Source of the DNA: Vreelandella titanicae BH1
Lineage (GTDB): Bacteria; Pseudomonadota; Gammaproteobacteria; Pseudomonadales; Halomonadaceae
Direction of reading: 5' to 3'
Length of the DNA stretch: 64,000 bases
Assembly (NCBI RefSeq): GCF_000336575.1
Contig: NZ_AOPO01000017.1
Location: 29,374-93,373, forward strand
Part shown: piece by piece, positions 62,501 through 64,000 of the stretch
How the letters are laid out: each line of letters starts with the position of its first letter
How positions within the stretch are numbered: position 1 is the first letter of the stretch
Made by a program: the position numbers and the translations under genes
The notes under the pieces: model-generated
Database searches by the model: none
What the model was told of the DNA's origin: nothing
Seen by the model: only the letters and a program-made list of their open reading frames with translations

Positions 62501-64000
62501 CTCAACGTGACCTCGCCGGATCTCATTTCAGAGCCAACGGATCCCACCACTACTCTGGCTATCGTTAATGCTCCTGACATCATCGAGAATGGAGACGATG
62601 GCTTCACGACACTGAACTTCGGCCTCACCGCTTCAGATGGCTTTAGTGGCGAGGTGGAATTGACCCTGAGCATCGATGGCGCGACCGTGACGGATACGTT
62701 GAACTTCAGCGACGGCACCGCCATCCTGTCGGTTGATGTGCCTAATGACGATGTGGCTAATGGTACCAACGAAATTTCAGTCACTTTGGTCGCAGTCAAT
62801 AGCACAGGGTTGTTTGAAATTGATGCATCGGCGGCCACAGCAACGGGCAGTGTGACCGAAGACGATGAGGGCTCTGTGCCCAATCCGGACGACCTGGATG
62901 AGGACGGCGTTAATAATGATGACGACCTTTTCCCATACGATGCTGCTAATGGCATGATTTTAGCGGCTGGCGAAACCTTCTTGCTTGACTTTGAAGAAGA
63001 CACCGCGAGTCCCTATGAGGCTGGCCTGACGGGGTTAATGGGCCGGGCAAATGAGAGTAATTCTGCTGGAGCTGTCGAGAGCGGTACAGCAAGTGTCGAG
63101 AATGGCACACTCAATATTGTAGCCGATACAGGAGATCACTATACCAACAACAATTCTCAGAAGGATGCATATGCGGTAGGGGTGAAGAATCCTGGTGGCT
63201 TTATCGTTGAGACAAGTTTTGCTATGCCGGACTTCGATGATCAGCAAGAGGGCCTGCAGGCACCACTTAACTACCAGGCTGGTGGTGTTGCGGTCAGTCT
63301 TTCGGAAGACAATCTAGTGAAATGGATTTTCGGTGCGAACGGTACCGCTGCTTTCCAGCTCGCCCATGAAAATAAACAGGTAGAGGGAGCAACACCTGCT
63401 GTTCCAGGCGCGACCTTTGCCTTACCGAGTGGTGTTGTCTACAGCGACATAGCTTCAGTGAAGCTGATGCTTGAAATAGTCGTAGATACTACATCCGGCG
63501 AAGTTAAGGCACTCACTCGCTCTGTATTGACGTTGAATAATACCAATATAATTGACGGTGCTTCGGGAGAAATAACGCTGACTGATCCGTTGGCTTCAGC
63601 AATTAAGGATGAAGCTCAGGGCGTCAGCGTAGGCTTTATACAAACATCCACCGGTGGCCAGTCGCCTGATACTTTCGACATTTCTTACGACTATCTCCAG
63701 GTCTCCTCGACCGAAGAGGCCGAACCTCAGGTACTGGTTGGCATAACAGATGCTGTTCCGATGGTCGAAAACGGCGACGAGGGCACTACCACGCTAAGCT
63801 TCGGCCTTACCGCCTCGGAAGGCTTCAGCGGCGAGGTGGCTCTGGATCTCACTATTAATGGTACATCCGAGCCCCGCACGGTGGTCTTCACCGGCGGCAT
63901 CGGCAGTTTGACGGTTGACGTCGCCAACGATGATCAAGCTAATGGCCCGGAGCAGGTCAGTGTCATCCTAGCCGGGATTGCAGACGAGGCGTTTGCTATC
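56591..64000 (+). CDS. Giant multidomain secreted/surface protein with malectin-like and Calx-beta-like domains, 3' end beyond the window
   Basis: The frame is open from ATG 56591 to the window edge: 2470 codons and no stop. In order: beta-propeller (NHL/sorbosone-dehydrogenase-like) about 10-500 (PTALVWGADGRLYITEQSG, RSEENHSLNGLEV); lectin-like region about 720-960; Gly/Asp-rich RTX-like patch about 1009-1052 (GNGGDNVMIAGSGNNTF); malectin-like domain 1 about 1145-1292; Ig-like about 1300-1405; malectin-like 2 about 1440-1610; Ig-like about 1615-1710; lectin-like about 1725-1970; Calx-beta-like about 1977-2090; Asp-rich calcium loop about 2095-2118 (DDLDEDGVNNDDDLFP); lectin-like; Calx-beta-like again from about 2380. 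No signal peptide, acidic, no Cys-rich parts: fits type I secretion and calcium-dependent carbohydrate binding (inference). Confidence 0.88.
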   Translation, partial: MVTNNFSQSSLDLNGKITLSQPTALVWGADGRLYITEQSGDVKVLTVAFGDPNTADSDSTASFYVVEAETVFLVKELPNHNDDGAEGGSNNRQVTGIDVTPQYDENGDPVIINGKPAVNIYVTSSDNRIGAGSSGSDTGLDTNSGIITRLTQTVDGWEALDLVRGLARSEENHSLNGLEVIQEFDDNGRLLSERLIVANGGNANAGAPSNNFSGQQETAYSAAILEVDLDQLKSMEIKNDDGRNYVYDIPTLNDPSRSPSEEALTDPFGGNDGFNGGKIDPNGPVQIYSAGYRNAYDVEVTEDGRVWTYDNGANNSWGGRPVGEAGDNGGNIDAEQDENYIATNLNNGDGSGSDSINTEAWNPKNLDQFHEITRSDDLAGRVLSAGQAGAATYVMAHPDFDDPLTLVYGGHPNPTRASGGEAGLLFTPKNGVEDAFLLVSEEHYDSVIDWLVTVEDESNGVSSGDLTSRVISLVPGELYYITENGEAYLTSDYTQTPPSIGGSDVLGTAGVPADIDDVVATLNAIEGNYLEGGYNDGAIDSGTGSINGLTEYTSTVFDDGETKMSGALMAVQLGGGNLIVMGRDENGVMQTASGSGGVKAAERITLTLSGSPLGLASIGDDLSAWDNQAAFRGSVWATVYSGSGTKIEILQPNNGAVPLAGSEAADPTDHDLDGINHIHDPFEYSAANGLALTPGEAIVMNFQPTEAPYPGTIGDTGLMGAALDGTTPNQDANPDQGLPGLYDIGGNIIPGANAALFQIKEVVPGTVVGPVNSVRDAMHVGVNPSSDVQRLVATTQVLNWIADNGSVEDGQLTGLMFGDGTQANFVRLVFGEVNGEAGFEVGYEINDNNYQALAQVAVPGLTDTAVTQVELYLEIDMADGFALYAGYRLNSEDAFTELPLNGFTLPEGVLRDVLTGSHTISDGDSQAPSGAAFGFLAETSEGAPLAPVNFENLKINGFGNEIEADSAGGVGAEGSNGIDTIIYTGTDTVLSPLDDSVENFDGSGTMADFHATGNGGDNVMIAGSGNNTFTGGGGADSFQGTLDTINGTEITDFTPDDEVVVQGASFDASDVTYQAGSAIITINNETAITFSGEGFEDFDPSTGESVFSFTSTANGTRITTVPALTAVAAISSGGPDINNVTVRDQTIDFLSDMTNAEVNGWVSGVTSKDYVNVVDIDGSVPDELHQSERSAEDAGEWGYSIPVENGEYLIDMYFAEIYHGVENSSGTGARVFDISIEDALVEDDYDIIGDVGSAATEVIKTYAVTVTDGVLNIGFDASVNQAKISGLVVWQVGGTYVPPEDVTPPEVVSIMIDQPFDNDSDILATVVVTDNAGINVDSINGDELIFTGYEPGAVSLADNDAITLSNDGKTATIQYTISPPTGSNAWENGAFKVGVAAGSFTDTTGLGIAAFETDVIIARNLEQLVKGALQRAINVGPTSNTIDNSLEGDDKNTYGGAITNDPILGIDLEADDPAYYSPSTKTGSNIDGKAGATGSNSGGVDLDGSAYHTYRDSAAGSYTATYEVPNGLYVVELHFAELYQTQGGQRQGDYTIQGELFAENFDAFIAAGGADKPTVLTKNVIVTDGKIVIDVNADNGEPGFNAIAIYQAVDSGIPIASILSIEAPESSDGQVIVTVQYTDDGNISGTQIGATDVTVSSAAGALVTPSLVAYDSASGIATYTFDAPESGWQTGTITASVAANAVLDSDNNGNSATASSVYVNYSSDGVILELDFENPGSPLEEGGFDGTLGDVVDDTVFTTVEGGELIVWTSNGDISQAADPSANDFIKYVALGDPALETINITSRFDNPFPAALAAQELPTDTVPNFAQQGIVFGLGSQGNNELVKLVFGGNGGNGVQIWSKSAIDTVIPLANMLSNASTTLNDIASVELTLVVNKTAGTVTPIVTFFDTNENVLGGLRAEATDGFATASPEVLPPAVLSNLTDLNSTTAVGVTSTDYNNPIESFMASWDYLNVTSPDLISEPTDPTTTLAIVNAPDIIENGDDGFTTLNFGLTASDGFSGEVELTLSIDGATVTDTLNFSDGTAILSVDVPNDDVANGTNEISVTLVAVNSTGLFEIDASAATATGSVTEDDEGSVPNPDDLDEDGVNNDDDLFPYDAANGMILAAGETFLLDFEEDTASPYEAGLTGLMGRANESNSAGAVESGTASVENGTLNIVADTGDHYTNNNSQKDAYAVGVKNPGGFIVETSFAMPDFDDQQEGLQAPLNYQAGGVAVSLSEDNLVKWIFGANGTAAFQLAHENKQVEGATPAVPGATFALPSGVVYSDIASVKLMLEIVVDTTSGEVKALTRSVLTLNNTNIIDGASGEITLTDPLASAIKDEAQGVSVGFIQTSTGGQSPDTFDISYDYLQVSSTEEAEPQVLVGITDAVPMVENGDEGTTTLSFGLTASEGFSGEVALDLTINGTSEPRTVVFTGGIGSLTVDVANDDQANGPEQVSVILAGIADEAFAI

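Overview
The window looks like a chromosomal segment of a gammaproteobacterium, most likely a member of the Halomonadaceae (Halomonas-like). This is an inference from moderate-to-high GC, a fused cysNC, a hutC-yjiH-hutIGUH layout and the general protein style; no database search was possible.

Region 1 (1-3.5 kb) is sulfate activation: the 3' part of cysD, a bifunctional cysNC and, after a strong terminator, cysQ. Region 2 (4.0-21.9 kb, all on +) is a surface-polysaccharide polymer block. It has glmM, three consecutive proteins sharing a tandem 'FD..YY..YPDV' module (a GT2 enzyme, a methyltransferase-like coiled-coil protein, and an RgpF plus double-GT2 protein), an AlgX/AlgJ-like SGNH protein, another GT2, an APH-fold kinase, a GT4-like glycosyltransferase, pgm and ugd. 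GlmM, Pgm and Ugd point to GlcN-1-P (for UDP-GlcNAc), Glc-1-P and UDP-glucuronate precursors.

Region 3 (21.9-23.9 kb) is an array of ~162-bp palindromic elements with a ~55-bp conserved linker (period ~217 bp). It ends at a REP-associated tyrosine transposase (RAYT) gene and is interrupted by a DUF4160-DUF2442 gene pair. More copies lie at 3.6-3.95 kb, 17.8 kb and 42.7 kb.

Region 4 (23.9-38.95 kb, all on -) is one tightly overlapping operon: kpsC-like, kpsS-like, a short-chain dehydrogenase, an LtaS/MdoB-like phosphotransferase, a 2480-residue highly reducing type I PKS, an alpha-oxoamine synthase and an RfaH-like antiterminator. The gene set resembles the rkp-1 K-antigen genes of Sinorhizobium. 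It suggests a dedicated lipid, plausibly a sphingoid-like amino alcohol made by PKS, oxoamine synthase and SDR, that anchors or primes a KpsC/KpsS-type capsule. This is the most interesting system in the window.

Region 5 holds a GGDEF sensor protein and an AEC transporter. Region 6 (42.4-55.7 kb) looks like a genomic island in tRNA-Arg(CCT). A near-copy of the tRNA 3' end lies at 55.7 kb. Behind the tRNA are an integrase remnant, a terminase remnant, a broken higBA pair, an Arc-type regulator with palindromic sites and several unknown small genes. The cargo is a complete histidine-utilisation cluster (hutC, a YjiH-family protein, hutI, hutG, hutU, hutH, an antiporter-type permease) with HutC-type TGTATATACA sites.

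Region 7 (56.6 kb to the end) is a giant open reading frame, without a stop in the window, coding for a multidomain surface or secreted protein: a beta-propeller-like N-terminus, a Gly/Asp-rich RTX-like patch, two malectin-like domains, Ig-like domains, lectin-like domains and Calx-beta-like repeats.
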